The position numbers were made by a program, and so were the translations under genes. A DNA stretch of 44,941 nt from Saprospirales bacterium (GTDB taxonomy: Bacteria > Bacteroidota > Bacteroidia > Chitinophagales > Saprospiraceae): positions 1 through 44,941 of the forward strand of contig PAAY01000005.1 of NCBI GenBank assembly GCA_002698985.1. Direction: 5' to 3'. Position 1 is the stretch's first letter. The number at the start of each line of letters is the position of its first letter. This document shows, piece by piece, positions 26,504 through 34,021 of the stretch. A model generated the notes under the pieces. The model had not been told where the DNA came from, did not search any database, and saw only the letters and a list, made by a program, of their open reading frames with translations.

Positions 26504-28444
26504 CTACTCCTCCTCTATCAACCCTTTGAACCAGTCGATAAATTCATCGAGGGCTTTGGCGCCGAGGTCGCCTTCACCTTGTTTGCGGATGCCAACGGTG
26601 CCGGCTTCGGCTTCCTTCTCACCCACGATGAGCATGTAGGGGATCTTTTTCAGTTCCGCATCGCGGATTTTGCGGCCGATGCTTTCGGTGCGGTCATCGA
26701 TGCTGCCCCGGATGTTGTTGAGGGCCAGTTTCGACTGCACCTCTTTGGCATAGTCGAGGTATTTGTCGCTGATGGGCAGCAGGATGTACTGTTCCGGCGT
26801 CAGCCAGAGGGGGAACTTTCCGGCGCAGTGTTCGGTCAGCACGCCGATGAAGCGCTCCATGGAGCCAAACGGAGCGCGGTGGATCATCACCGGCCGGTGT
26901 GGCTGGTTGTCCGAACCGATGTATTCCAGTCCAAAGCGTTCGGGCAGGTTGTAGTCCACCTGGATGGTACCCAGTTGCCAGGAGCGGCCCAGGGCATCCT
27001 TCACCATGAAGTCCAGTTTGGGACCGTAGAAAGCGGCCTCACCCAGTTCGGTAATGGTTTCGAGGCCCACCTCTTCGGTGGCTTCGATGATGGCACGTTC
27101 GGCTTTTTCCCAGTTTTCTTCCGAACCGATGTATTTCTCCTTGTCCTCCGGATCGCGCAAGCTGATCTGGGCCGTGTAATCGTCAAATCCCAGTTTGCGA
27201 AGCACATAGCGTGTCAGGTCCAGCACGGAGAGGAACTCATCTTTCAGCTGGTCTGGTGTGCAGAAGATGTGGGCATCGTCCTGGGTGAATCCGCGCACCC
27301 GGGTCAGGCCGTGCAGCTCACCGCTCTGCTCGTAGCGGTAAACGGTGCCAAATTCCGCTATGCGCAATGGCAGTTCCCGGTATGAGCGGGGTTTGTGTCC
27401 AAAAATCTCGCAGTGGTGCGGGCAGTTCATCGGCTTCAGCAAGAACTCCTCGCCCTCTTTGGGCGTATGGATGGGCTGGAAGCTGTCCTTGCCGTACTTC
27501 TCGTAGTGGCCGCTGGTCACGTAGAGGTCTTTCTTGCCCAGGTGCGGGGTGATCACGGGCTGGTAACCACGTTTGATCTGCTCCTCTTTCAGGAACTCCT
27601 CCAGCCTGCTACGCAGGGCGGTACCCTTCGGCAACCAGATGGGAAGGCCGGCACCCACTTTGTCCGAGAACATGAAGAGTTCCAGTTCGGCACCCAGCTT
27701 GCGGTGGTCGCGCTTTTTGGCCTCTTCGAGCAACTCCAGGTATTCGGTCAGTTCCTTTTGTTTCGGGAAAGTGACTCCGTAGATCCGGGTCAATTGCTGG
27801 CGCTTTTCGTCGCCACGCCAATAGGCCCCTGCCACAGCCATCAGTTTAACGGCTTTGATTTTGCCGGTGTCAGGAATGTGAGGGCCCCGGCAGAGGTCGG
27901 TGAAATTGCCCTGCTGGTAAAAGGTGATCGTTCCGTCCTCCAGCTCGGAGATCAGCTCCAGCTTGTATTCATCACCCTTTTCTTCGAAATACTTCAGGGC
28001 ATCGGCTTTGCTCACCTCTTTGCGGATGTAGGGGTTGGCCTGTTTAGCCAGTTCCTTCATCTTCTGCTCGATTCTCGGCAGGTCATCGATGGAGATCTGG
28101 CGTCCACCGGGATCAACATCGTAATAAAAGCCATTCTCGATGGGCGGTCCGATGCCGAACTTGATTCCTGGGTAGAGGGCTTCCAGGGCCTCGGCCATCA
28201 GGTGGGCCGAAGAGTGCCAGAAAGTGCTTTTGCCCTCCTTGTCGTTCCAGGTAAGCAGCTGCACCGTGGCGTCTTCATTGATGGGGCGGGTGGCATCCCA
28301 CACCTCCCCGTTGATTTTTGCGGAGAGGACATTCCTGGCCAGCCCCTCGCTGATGGATTTGGCGATGTCCATCGCCGTGGTCCCTTTCGGGTATTGCCTG
28401 ACACTGCCATCAGGCAGCGTGATGTTGATCATTTGAGATTCCAT
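26504..28444 (-). CDS. thrS: Threonyl-tRNA synthetase
   Basis: 646 residues, complete. Charges tRNA-Thr. TGS domain at ~5-65 ([18 protein letters not shown]). The editing/second additional domain follows with [11 protein letters not shown] (~76-86) and the RGPHIPDTG block. The class II catalytic core has the Zn ligand Cys in [14 protein letters not shown] (~340) and motif 2 [25 protein letters not shown], then motif 3 [17 protein letters not shown]. The anticodon-binding domain covers ~545-646 ([11 protein letters not shown] ... [11 protein letters not shown]). No leader T-box is expected in this phylum. A -7 box lies ~115 bp upstream. Confidence 0.98.
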   Translation of the reverse strand: MESQMINITLPDGSVRQYPKGTTAMDIAKSISEGLARNVLSAKINGEVWDATRPINEDATVQLLTWNDKEGKSTFWHSSAHLMAEALEALYPGIKFGIGPPIENGFYYDVDPGGRQISIDDLPRIEQKMKELAKQANPYIRKEVSKADALKYFEEKGDEYKLELISELEDGTITFYQQGNFTDLCRGPHIPDTGKIKAVKLMAVAGAYWRGDEKRQQLTRIYGVTFPKQKELTEYLELLEEAKKRDHRKLGAELELFMFSDKVGAGLPIWLPKGTALRSRLEEFLKEEQIKRGYQPVITPHLGKKDLYVTSGHYEKYGKDSFQPIHTPKEGEEFLLKPMNCPHHCEIFGHKPRSYRELPLRIAEFGTVYRYEQSGELHGLTRVRGFTQDDAHIFCTPDQLKDEFLSVLDLTRYVLRKLGFDDYTAQISLRDPEDKEKYIGSEENWEKAERAIIEATEEVGLETITELGEAAFYGPKLDFMVKDALGRSWQLGTIQVDYNLPERFGLEYIGSDNQPHRPVMIHRAPFGSMERFIGVLTEHCAGKFPLWLTPEQYILLPISDKYLDYAKEVQSKLALNNIRGSIDDRTESIGRKIRDAELKKIPYMLIVGEKEAEAGTVGIRKQGEGDLGAKALDEFIDWFKGLIEEE

Positions 28445-28559
28445 TTAATTATTCTTTTTCTTCGCCCTTCGGGCAACTATGAGCCAGGCTGCAACAGCCT
28501 GGATATTATACGAAGCAAGGCCATTTTCGTTCAATGAACAGCCCCTCTCCAACAGCCGG

Positions 28560-28567
28560 CAAAAATA
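28560..28567 (-). promoter_or_regulatory. Predicted -7 box for thrS
   Basis: Minus strand reads TATTTTTG, then C, matching TAnnTTTG. It lies about 116 bp before the thrS start codon at 28444. Confidence 0.45.
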
Positions 28568-28662
28568 CACTTTTGAAGCACATGGCGGGCAGTGAAAAAT
28601 CAAGGGTTTTCTAAACCCCAAACAGCGACCTCAGCCCCACCCCCTTCAACAATTCAACAACC

Positions 28663-28782
28663 TAAACGCTGCCGCAGGCAGCCTAAACCAGCCAAAGGCT
28701 TTTAAACACTGCCGCAGGCAGTCTAAACTCGCCAAAGGCGATTAAACGCTGCCACAGGCAGCCTAAACAGCCCAAAGGGCCA
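28663..28782. repeat. TAAAC mini-hairpin array C (6 units)
   Basis: Units TAAAC + palindrome: CTGCC-GCA-GGCAG (three variants incl. ACA loop), AGCC-AAA-GGCT, CGCC-AAA-GGCG and GCCC-AAA-GGGC. It directly precedes the promoter and TPP riboswitch of the thiamin-type receptor. Confidence 0.9.
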
Positions 28783-28790
28783 TATCTTTG
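28783..28790 (+). promoter_or_regulatory. Predicted -7 box for the riboswitch-receptor transcript
   Basis: TATCTTTG matches TAnnTTTG, nine bases before the riboswitch P1 stem begins and 19 bp after the last TAAAC of array C. Confidence 0.6.
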
Positions 28791-28798
28791 CCGCACGT

Positions 28799-28881
28799 CT
28801 CATTTGGGGTGCCCTGTCCGTTGGCGGGGCTGAGATCATACCCATCGAACCTGCCCGGGTAATTCCGGGAAGGGAAATGAG
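28799..28881 (+). ncRNA. TPP (THI-element) riboswitch aptamer
   Basis: The conserved THI-box core is visible: GGGGTGCC, then GGGGCTGAGATCATACCC, ATCGAACCTG, and CGGGTAAT..CCGGGAAGGG. P1 is CTCATTT (28799-28805) with AAATGAG (28875-28881), seven perfect pairs. This class binds thiamin pyrophosphate and usually switches downstream expression off. It lies 117 nt before a TonB-dependent receptor start. Confidence 0.96.
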
Positions 28882-29000
28882 TGCTCACCAATTATTGCAG
28901 CCACTCATTTAAGATAGGTAACCCATCGTGTTTCGTGCCTGACAGTCAGACCGGCGTCTGGCGGCACCATGTCTAACCAACCAAATTTTACTACACGATG
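28875..29000 (+). promoter_or_regulatory. Expression platform: anti-P1 hairpin and start-codon-masking stem
   Basis: AAATGAGTG (28875-28883) also pairs with CACTCATTT (28902-28910), nine perfect bp, mutually exclusive with P1. CATCGTGT (28924-28931) pairs perfectly with ACACGATG (28993-29000), whose last three bases are the receptor start codon. Inside this loop are GTGCC/GGCAC (28935-28939 / 28963-28967) and CAGAC/GTCTG (28947-28951 / 28956-28960). No T-tract is present, so control of translation rather than termination fits. Predicted by eye only. Confidence 0.5.
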
Positions 29001-31466
29001 AAAAAGTTACAACTGGCGGCGCTGCTGCTCTTCCTGGCCTGCTATGGCCACGCTCAAATCAAAATTCTCGGAAACATCACCGACACCCGTGGGGTGCCAT
29101 TGCCCGGAGCCACCATTCAGGTGCTCGGCACTGCCAAAGGCACCACCAGCGATCTGGAAGGAACCTTTGAGCTGATGTTGCCGGAAGCAGGAAGTTACGA
29201 CTTGCAGGCATCCTATGTCGGCTACAAAACAGCCACCCTCCGCCTCAACATTGCCGAAGGAGAAGAGGTAAAAGAGGTGCTCATAAAGCTGGAAGAGGAG
29301 GCCACCGTGCTGCAGACCCTGACCCTGAAAGCCACCCGCATGGGCGCTTCCACCCCCTTTGCCACCCAAGTGATCACCAAAGAGGAGCTGGAAAGCAAAA
29401 ACCTGGGACAAGATGTTCCATTTCTGCTGGAGGATGCCCCCTCGGTGGTGGTGACCTCCGACGCCGGCACCGGCATTGGCTACACCGGCATCCGCATCAG
29501 GGGCACCGATGCCACCCGCATCAACGTGACCATCAACGGGGTGCCCCTCAACGACGCCGAATCGCAGGGCGTGTTCTGGGTGGACCTGCCCGATTTCGCC
29601 TCCTCAGCCGCCGACATCCAAATCGAGCGGGGAGTGGGCTCTTCCACCAACGGCCCCGGGGCCTTCGGCGCCACCATCAACCTGAACACCAGCCTGCTGG
29701 AACACTCCGAGTACGCCGAAGCCAACCTCGGCATCGGTTCTTTCGGAACCAGAAAGCGGAACTTCAAGTTTGGCACCGGACTGATGCCCTACAAAGGGAA
29801 TCAAGACGTGGGATTTACCCTCGACGGCCGCCTGTCACACATCAATTCCGACGGCTACATCGACCGGGCCCGGGCTGACCTGGAATCCTTCTTTGTTTCC
29901 GGAGCTTTCATCGGCAACAAGTCGGCCCTGCGGGCCAACGTCTTCTCCGGCCACGAGGAAACCTACCAGGCCTGGAATGGCGTGCCGGCCCAGTGGGTGA
30001 ACGACGACAAGCTCCGCCGCTACAACTCCGCCGGCACCGAAAAACCGGGCCTGCCCTACGAAGACGAGGTGGACGACTACACCCAAACCCACTACCAGTT
30101 CCATTTCGACCACCATGTGAACGACCGGCTGGACCTGGGCCTGTCCGCTTTTGCGACGACGGGAAAAGGATTTTTTGAACAGTACAAAGCCGATGAGGAG
30201 CGCTCCCGCTACCTGCTCAACGACACCCTGCCCGACTGCTGCTACGATTTCGTGCGCCGCCGCTGGCTCGACAATGTCTTCTTCGGAACGCTGTGGACCC
30301 TGGACTACCATTCCGACGATGACCGGCTCAACCTCACCCTGGGCGGCATCGTCAGCAAATACTCCGGCGACCACTTTGGGGAACTGATCGACGGGGAACT
30401 GCTGCTGCCCAACCAGTTCGGCCACCGCTACTATTTCTCAAACGGAGAGAAAAAAGATTTCACCACCTACCTTAAATCCCGGTACCGCCCATCCGATGCA
30501 CTGAGCCTCTTCGCAGAACTGCAACTGCGCCGGGTGGACTACCATACGGAAGGCACCAACAACGACCTGCTCGCCTTCAAGGTCAGCGCTGACCACACTT
30601 TTTTCAATCCGAAAGCCGGCTTCGTTTATGAGCCCATACAGGACTGGTTCCTCAACGGCTCTATTGCCGTCGGCCAGCGGGAGCCCAACCGCGATGATTA
30701 CATCGATGCCCTCAACGGGCAGCCCGTAAAGCCCGAAAAAGTAGTTGATTACGAACTGGGCGTCCGCCATGTGGGTCCCTACCACAGCTACGCACTGAAC
30801 GCCTATTACATGAACTACAAAGACCAACTGGTGCTCACCGGCAACATCAACGACGTGGGTGAGGCCATCCGCCAGAATGTGGACAAGAGCTACCGCTACG
30901 GCGTGGAACTCAGCGCCAGTGTGGCACCCGCCAGCCGCCTCACCCTGTCGGGCAATGCCACCCTCAGCCGAAACAAGATCGAAGGCTTCACGGAGTACAT
31001 CGACAACTGGGACACTGGGGAGCAGGAGGTCGTCTTCCACGGCACCACCGACATCGCCTTCTCGCCCAACTTCATTGCCTTCGGTAAAATAAGTTACGAT
31101 CTTTTCGCCAGCCGCCGGGTCGACGCCAACCTTGCTTTCACCCTCAAGCACGTCGGCAAACAGTACATCGACAACACCTCCAACGAAAACACCACCCTGG
31201 AGGCCTACACCGTGGGCGGCCTGCACCTGAAGGTCGGCATCGTCACTTCCCGCTTCGAAGAGGTACTGCTCAACTTCAGAGTGAACAACCTCTTCGATGC
31301 CCGCTACAGCGCCAACGCCTGGACCTACCGCTACATCTCGCCCTCTTACGATGCCCGCCCGGACGATCCCTACGCCCGACTGGAATCAGGCAACACCTAC
31401 AACCTGACGGGCTTCTACCCCCAGGCCGGCCGAAATTTCCTCCTCGGCCTGACGATCAGGATCTGA
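28998..31466 (+). CDS. TonB-dependent outer-membrane receptor, probable thiamin uptake
   Basis: 822 residues. Signal peptide ~1-20 (CYGHAQ). CarbopepD-like domain ~22-105 (GNITDTRGVPLPGATIQVLG). Plug ~115-235 (LEDAPSVVVTSDAGTGIGYTGIRIRGTDATRINVTINGVPLND, then VWVDLPDFASSAADIQIERG-like stretch). The barrel fills the rest and ends in LLGLTIRI. A TPP riboswitch in its leader makes thiamin or a thiamin precursor the likely substrate; TPP-regulated TonB receptors of this kind are known in Bacteroidota. Energised by TonB-ExbBD, not in this window. The gene is alone between promoter and terminators. Confidence 0.9.
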   Translation: MKKLQLAALLLFLACYGHAQIKILGNITDTRGVPLPGATIQVLGTAKGTTSDLEGTFELMLPEAGSYDLQASYVGYKTATLRLNIAEGEEVKEVLIKLEEEATVLQTLTLKATRMGASTPFATQVITKEELESKNLGQDVPFLLEDAPSVVVTSDAGTGIGYTGIRIRGTDATRINVTINGVPLNDAESQGVFWVDLPDFASSAADIQIERGVGSSTNGPGAFGATINLNTSLLEHSEYAEANLGIGSFGTRKRNFKFGTGLMPYKGNQDVGFTLDGRLSHINSDGYIDRARADLESFFVSGAFIGNKSALRANVFSGHEETYQAWNGVPAQWVNDDKLRRYNSAGTEKPGLPYEDEVDDYTQTHYQFHFDHHVNDRLDLGLSAFATTGKGFFEQYKADEERSRYLLNDTLPDCCYDFVRRRWLDNVFFGTLWTLDYHSDDDRLNLTLGGIVSKYSGDHFGELIDGELLLPNQFGHRYYFSNGEKKDFTTYLKSRYRPSDALSLFAELQLRRVDYHTEGTNNDLLAFKVSADHTFFNPKAGFVYEPIQDWFLNGSIAVGQREPNRDDYIDALNGQPVKPEKVVDYELGVRHVGPYHSYALNAYYMNYKDQLVLTGNINDVGEAIRQNVDKSYRYGVELSASVAPASRLTLSGNATLSRNKIEGFTEYIDNWDTGEQEVVFHGTTDIAFSPNFIAFGKISYDLFASRRVDANLAFTLKHVGKQYIDNTSNENTTLEAYTVGGLHLKVGIVTSRFEEVLLNFRVNNLFDARYSANAWTYRYISPSYDARPDDPYARLESGNTYNLTGFYPQAGRNFLLGLTIRI

Positions 31467-31471
31467 CCGTA

Positions 31472-31493
31472 CCGGCGATCTCCAGATCGCCGG
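31472..31493 (+). other. Perfect hairpin just after the thiamin receptor
   Basis: CCGGCGATCT-CC-AGATCGCCGG, 10 bp stem, starts six bases after the stop codon. No T-tract; may protect the mRNA 3' end upstream of the terminator. Confidence 0.6.
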
Positions 31494-31506
31494 CCCAGAA
31501 ATAAAA

Positions 31507-31544
31507 AAGAGCAGCAGGGATCAACTCTGCTGCTCTTCTTTTTT
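31507..31544 (+). terminator. Strong terminator after the thiamin receptor
   Basis: AAGAGCAGCAG (31507-31517) pairs with CTGCTGCTCTT (31527-31537) around a 9-nt loop, with an A-run before and CTTTTTT after, so it could act in both directions. Confidence 0.92.
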
Positions 31545-31933
31545 AGGCATCCAATACGATTTTCGAAATGCTACCCAGGTTGGATGGGTAGGCTCCCTTG
31601 CAGGAGCTAACTTCCGGTTAGCTCCTGTTTTTCTGGTTATCCTTCGTAGGACTTGCAAGTCTGCGTGCCGTAAGTGCGCAACCAAGGGATTCACATAGCG
31701 TACCTACGGCACGCATAGGCCAATTCTTGGCTGCATGCTACAAAGATTTCGTCCCTACGGGACGGGCAAATAACAATTCGGGCTGGCAAGTGTCTTTTTG
31801 TGACTTGAAAAAGTTTTCGGAACACCACACAAGTTGGAGAAGTAGCCCTACTGGGCTGGGTAATTCAGATTGCTTTTCTCTTGCTTTCAGGAATCGGTTT
31901 TCAAATTGAAAGGATAGGAGAAAACGATCTCGC
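31545..31933. other. Palindrome-rich intergenic region with a second terminator-like hairpin
   Basis: It holds CTACCCA/TGGGTAG (31571-31591); CAGGAGCTAAC-TTCCG-GTTAGCTCCTG followed by TTTTT (31601-31632, terminator-like); GCGTGCCGTA (31663-31672) with TACGGCACGC (31705-31714); CGTCCC-TAC-GGGACG (31750-31764); and AGCCC-TACT-GGGCT (31844-31857). No gene is supported. It may be the remains of a mobile or repeated element. Confidence 0.6.
31601..31632 (+). terminator. Second terminator-like hairpin
   Basis: An 11-bp perfect stem (CAGGAGCTAAC / GTTAGCTCCTG), a 5-nt loop and TTTTT. No plus-strand gene reads into it after the first terminator, so it may back it up. Confidence 0.7.
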
Positions 31934-32698
31934 CTAATCAACATTTAAATACAAAATCGGATTGGAGTTCCCTTTCATAAAGTAGTGAGCAACGGACTTA
32001 TATTTATACTTATCCCTAATTTCTTTTGAAGCCAAATTCCCTACAAATTCATACCTGCCCGCCAGGGCTGTTTTATCATGCACTCCTGCAGATAAATTCA
32101 TATCCCTTACGCTAAACGTCTTCCCTGCTTCATACCAATCCAAGATTTCATAGACTTCCTGAATAATTCCTTCATAAACGGCGAAAGCATATTTTGCACG
32201 TTTTGCTCGTACAGGGTTAAGCCTCCATTGTCCCCGTGTAAAATCATAGAGCTCCATTTCAGACATAGAGTATCGAAATGCCTGATTAATCCTGATAAGT
32301 ATTGCAGGTTCACTGATATCGACTTTCTGCCCATCATAAGTAGATATGATTTGATCAACGGTCATCCTCCCATACAATGCACTTTTGTAACCACTTTGCC
32401 GATTGGTTAGATTGTGGATTCTCAACAAATCAATAACAGCAGATTCAACTCTTAAAGCAGTAACCTCATCTTCGAGTCCATGTATCAAAATTTCGATTTT
32501 TGGTTCAAGCCCTTGTCTTCTAATCTCTTTGATAACCCGGGATTTATCAGAATCCACTTCGTCATGCAAATGGGAAAAAACTCTGTTACCTTTTCCTTTC
32601 CCGACATAAAATATTTCACCTGATTCAGGATGAACGTACAAATACACGTAATACTTCAAAGCTTTGGATACAACACTAGAAAACTTCTTTTTTTCCAT
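31934..32698 (-). CDS. GIY-YIG nuclease-like protein (LEM-3/COG3680 type)
   Basis: 254 residues. N-terminal GIY-YIG fold: YYVYLYV (16-22) for the first strand, EIFYVGKGKGNRVFSH (28-43) for the second, Arg60/61 in the helix and Glu85 in LRVESAVIDLL as the metal ligand; then NLTNRQSG. The second domain (~105-215, EPAILIRINQAFRYSMSEMELYDFTRGQWRL ... YAFAVYEGIIQEVYEI) is a small beta domain seen behind this nuclease type. A function in DNA cleavage or modification is expected, perhaps defence or mobile-DNA related, but not shown. A+T-rich, unlike the flanks, suggesting transfer. Confidence 0.8.
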   Translation of the reverse strand: MEKKKFSSVVSKALKYYVYLYVHPESGEIFYVGKGKGNRVFSHLHDEVDSDKSRVIKEIRRQGLEPKIEILIHGLEDEVTALRVESAVIDLLRIHNLTNRQSGYKSALYGRMTVDQIISTYDGQKVDISEPAILIRINQAFRYSMSEMELYDFTRGQWRLNPVRAKRAKYAFAVYEGIIQEVYEILDWYEAGKTFSVRDMNLSAGVHDKTALAGRYEFVGNLASKEIRDKYKYKSVAHYFMKGNSNPILYLNVD

Positions 32699-33026
32699 AT
32701 TCTATTGTGTTACAAAATCACCAGCATGATGTACAATCCTACATCACTTAACTCCTCCCTAAATCGATGCCAGATAGAAGGCCTGAATACAATCAATGAA
32801 ATTTCCCATGATCATTCAATGGTAAAACCCATTCAGATAACACTAAAACCAAACATCTGGCCACATGCTTGTATGACGTTCCCAAGGCTATGCGTTGTCA
32901 AATTTGATTGAACGGTGTCCGTAAAAAAAGTGTTGCCTACCGCATCCCACAAATGAAGGGAACTGGTGAATGTTGGGAAGGGCTGGCTGCGCTGACAGCA
33001 ACTCAAACCATCTTACTCAGTTTCTT
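32699..33026. other. Intergenic, nothing recognised
   Basis: A+T-rich spacer between two minus-strand genes of the island. No repeat, hairpin or reading frame that I would defend. Confidence 0.5.
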
Positions 33027-33797
33027 CTAACAGCATGGAAAATTGAATTTAATTGAGTAGGCATTCTCAGAATCCTTATACACTTCAATTCCACATCCTA
33101 ATCCAATAAATTCTCCCGCACACCTCCCTTCAACTCTGTATGATTTCGGATTCTTCAAGTAATGGTCATTTAAAATGAATATTTCTTCTGGCGCATCTTT
33201 TAAAAATTGATGTATCAAATAGTACACTTCGGAAATTCTTACATTTTTTAAACTCAATTCAGTCGAAGTTCCCTCCCAATACTGATGTTCAATGAGAACG
33301 TGTCCTTCCCGAAAATTCTGAATCCTCATTTCATGTGCAGATGTACCATCCACCCTGTTGGACCACTCAAACATACAGCCAGTTTGTGTAAAATTATCAA
33401 TGGCGTATTGTCTAAGCAATACTGGTAGCCATTGGGAATATTCGAAAGAGCTAGGTGGGACTGTCTTGCCATTTTCTAATAGAGACCTAGCCGGAGGAAG
33501 TGTGCTTAAAAATGCATCAAAAACATATCCTGTTAACCCTTCAGTTGTATGTATCTTCACCCAATTTCCACGAAAGCCAAAGATTGTATCATGTTGGATT
33601 TCAAAATTAGATGTGTCAATGATGCAAACCTTATCATAAGTTTTTAATACACCTATTTTCTCGCCTTTCAAATTTGCTTTGGAGCGAATAGTCAGTCCAT
33701 TTATTGCAACTACATACAATGTATCACCAATTGAGTAATTAACTCCCTTGGAAACAAATGGAAGAATGATGAAAAAGATGGCTATTAATTTTTTCAT
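33027..33797 (-). CDS. Exported SH3b-domain protein, unknown
   Basis: 256 residues. Signal peptide ~1-19 (FIILPFVSKGVNY). An SH3b (bacterial SH3) domain spans ~25-100: IGDTLYVVAINGLTIRSKANLKGEKIGVLKTYDKV ... GNWVKIHTTEGLTGYVFDAFL. It has the usual 'L.VR..P......G.L..G..V' pattern and binds cell-wall or other peptides in relatives. Residues ~100-256 form an alpha/beta domain with scattered Cys (TGCMFEW, GRCAGEF, GCGIEV, FPCC) that I do not recognise. A+T-rich like its neighbour. Confidence 0.78.
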   Translation of the reverse strand: MKKLIAIFFIILPFVSKGVNYSIGDTLYVVAINGLTIRSKANLKGEKIGVLKTYDKVCIIDTSNFEIQHDTIFGFRGNWVKIHTTEGLTGYVFDAFLSTLPPARSLLENGKTVPPSSFEYSQWLPVLLRQYAIDNFTQTGCMFEWSNRVDGTSAHEMRIQNFREGHVLIEHQYWEGTSTELSLKNVRISEVYYLIHQFLKDAPEEIFILNDHYLKNPKSYRVEGRCAGEFIGLGCGIEVYKDSENAYSIKFNFPCC

Positions 33798-33998
33798 TTC
33801 AATTTTTTTAAAAAAAAAGTACTGATGGCCTTTTTAGTTGTGTCCACCTTCCAATAGCGCTGGAAATACTCCTCATGAAACTCGCTCATTAAGTCCTTTA
33901 GGCTGGCAATCATTTAACGCCTTTTACTACAATCAGGATTGGAATAGCTTAACAGGAAAATACAAGGTATCGACCAATCATCCCTCATCCCTCATCCC
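33798..33998. other. Short spacer ending in a 7-bp repeat
   Basis: Mostly featureless A+T-rich DNA. From ~33979 onward it is (CATCCCT)n, ~5-6 copies, running into the 3' end of the subtilase gene. Confidence 0.6.
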
Positions 33999-34021
33999 TC
34001 ATCCCTCATCCCTCATCCCTA
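33979..34021. repeat. 7-bp ATCCCTC tandem repeat overlapping the subtilase stop codon
   Basis: About six copies. On the minus strand it reads GGGATGA repeated and supplies the last codons (GMRDEG) and the stop of the subtilase. Confidence 0.9.

Noticed and set aside
27395-28537. Long plus-strand reading frame opposite thrS (380 codons)
   Set aside because: Antisense to a complete threonyl-tRNA synthetase; high G+C at third positions opens the opposite frame.
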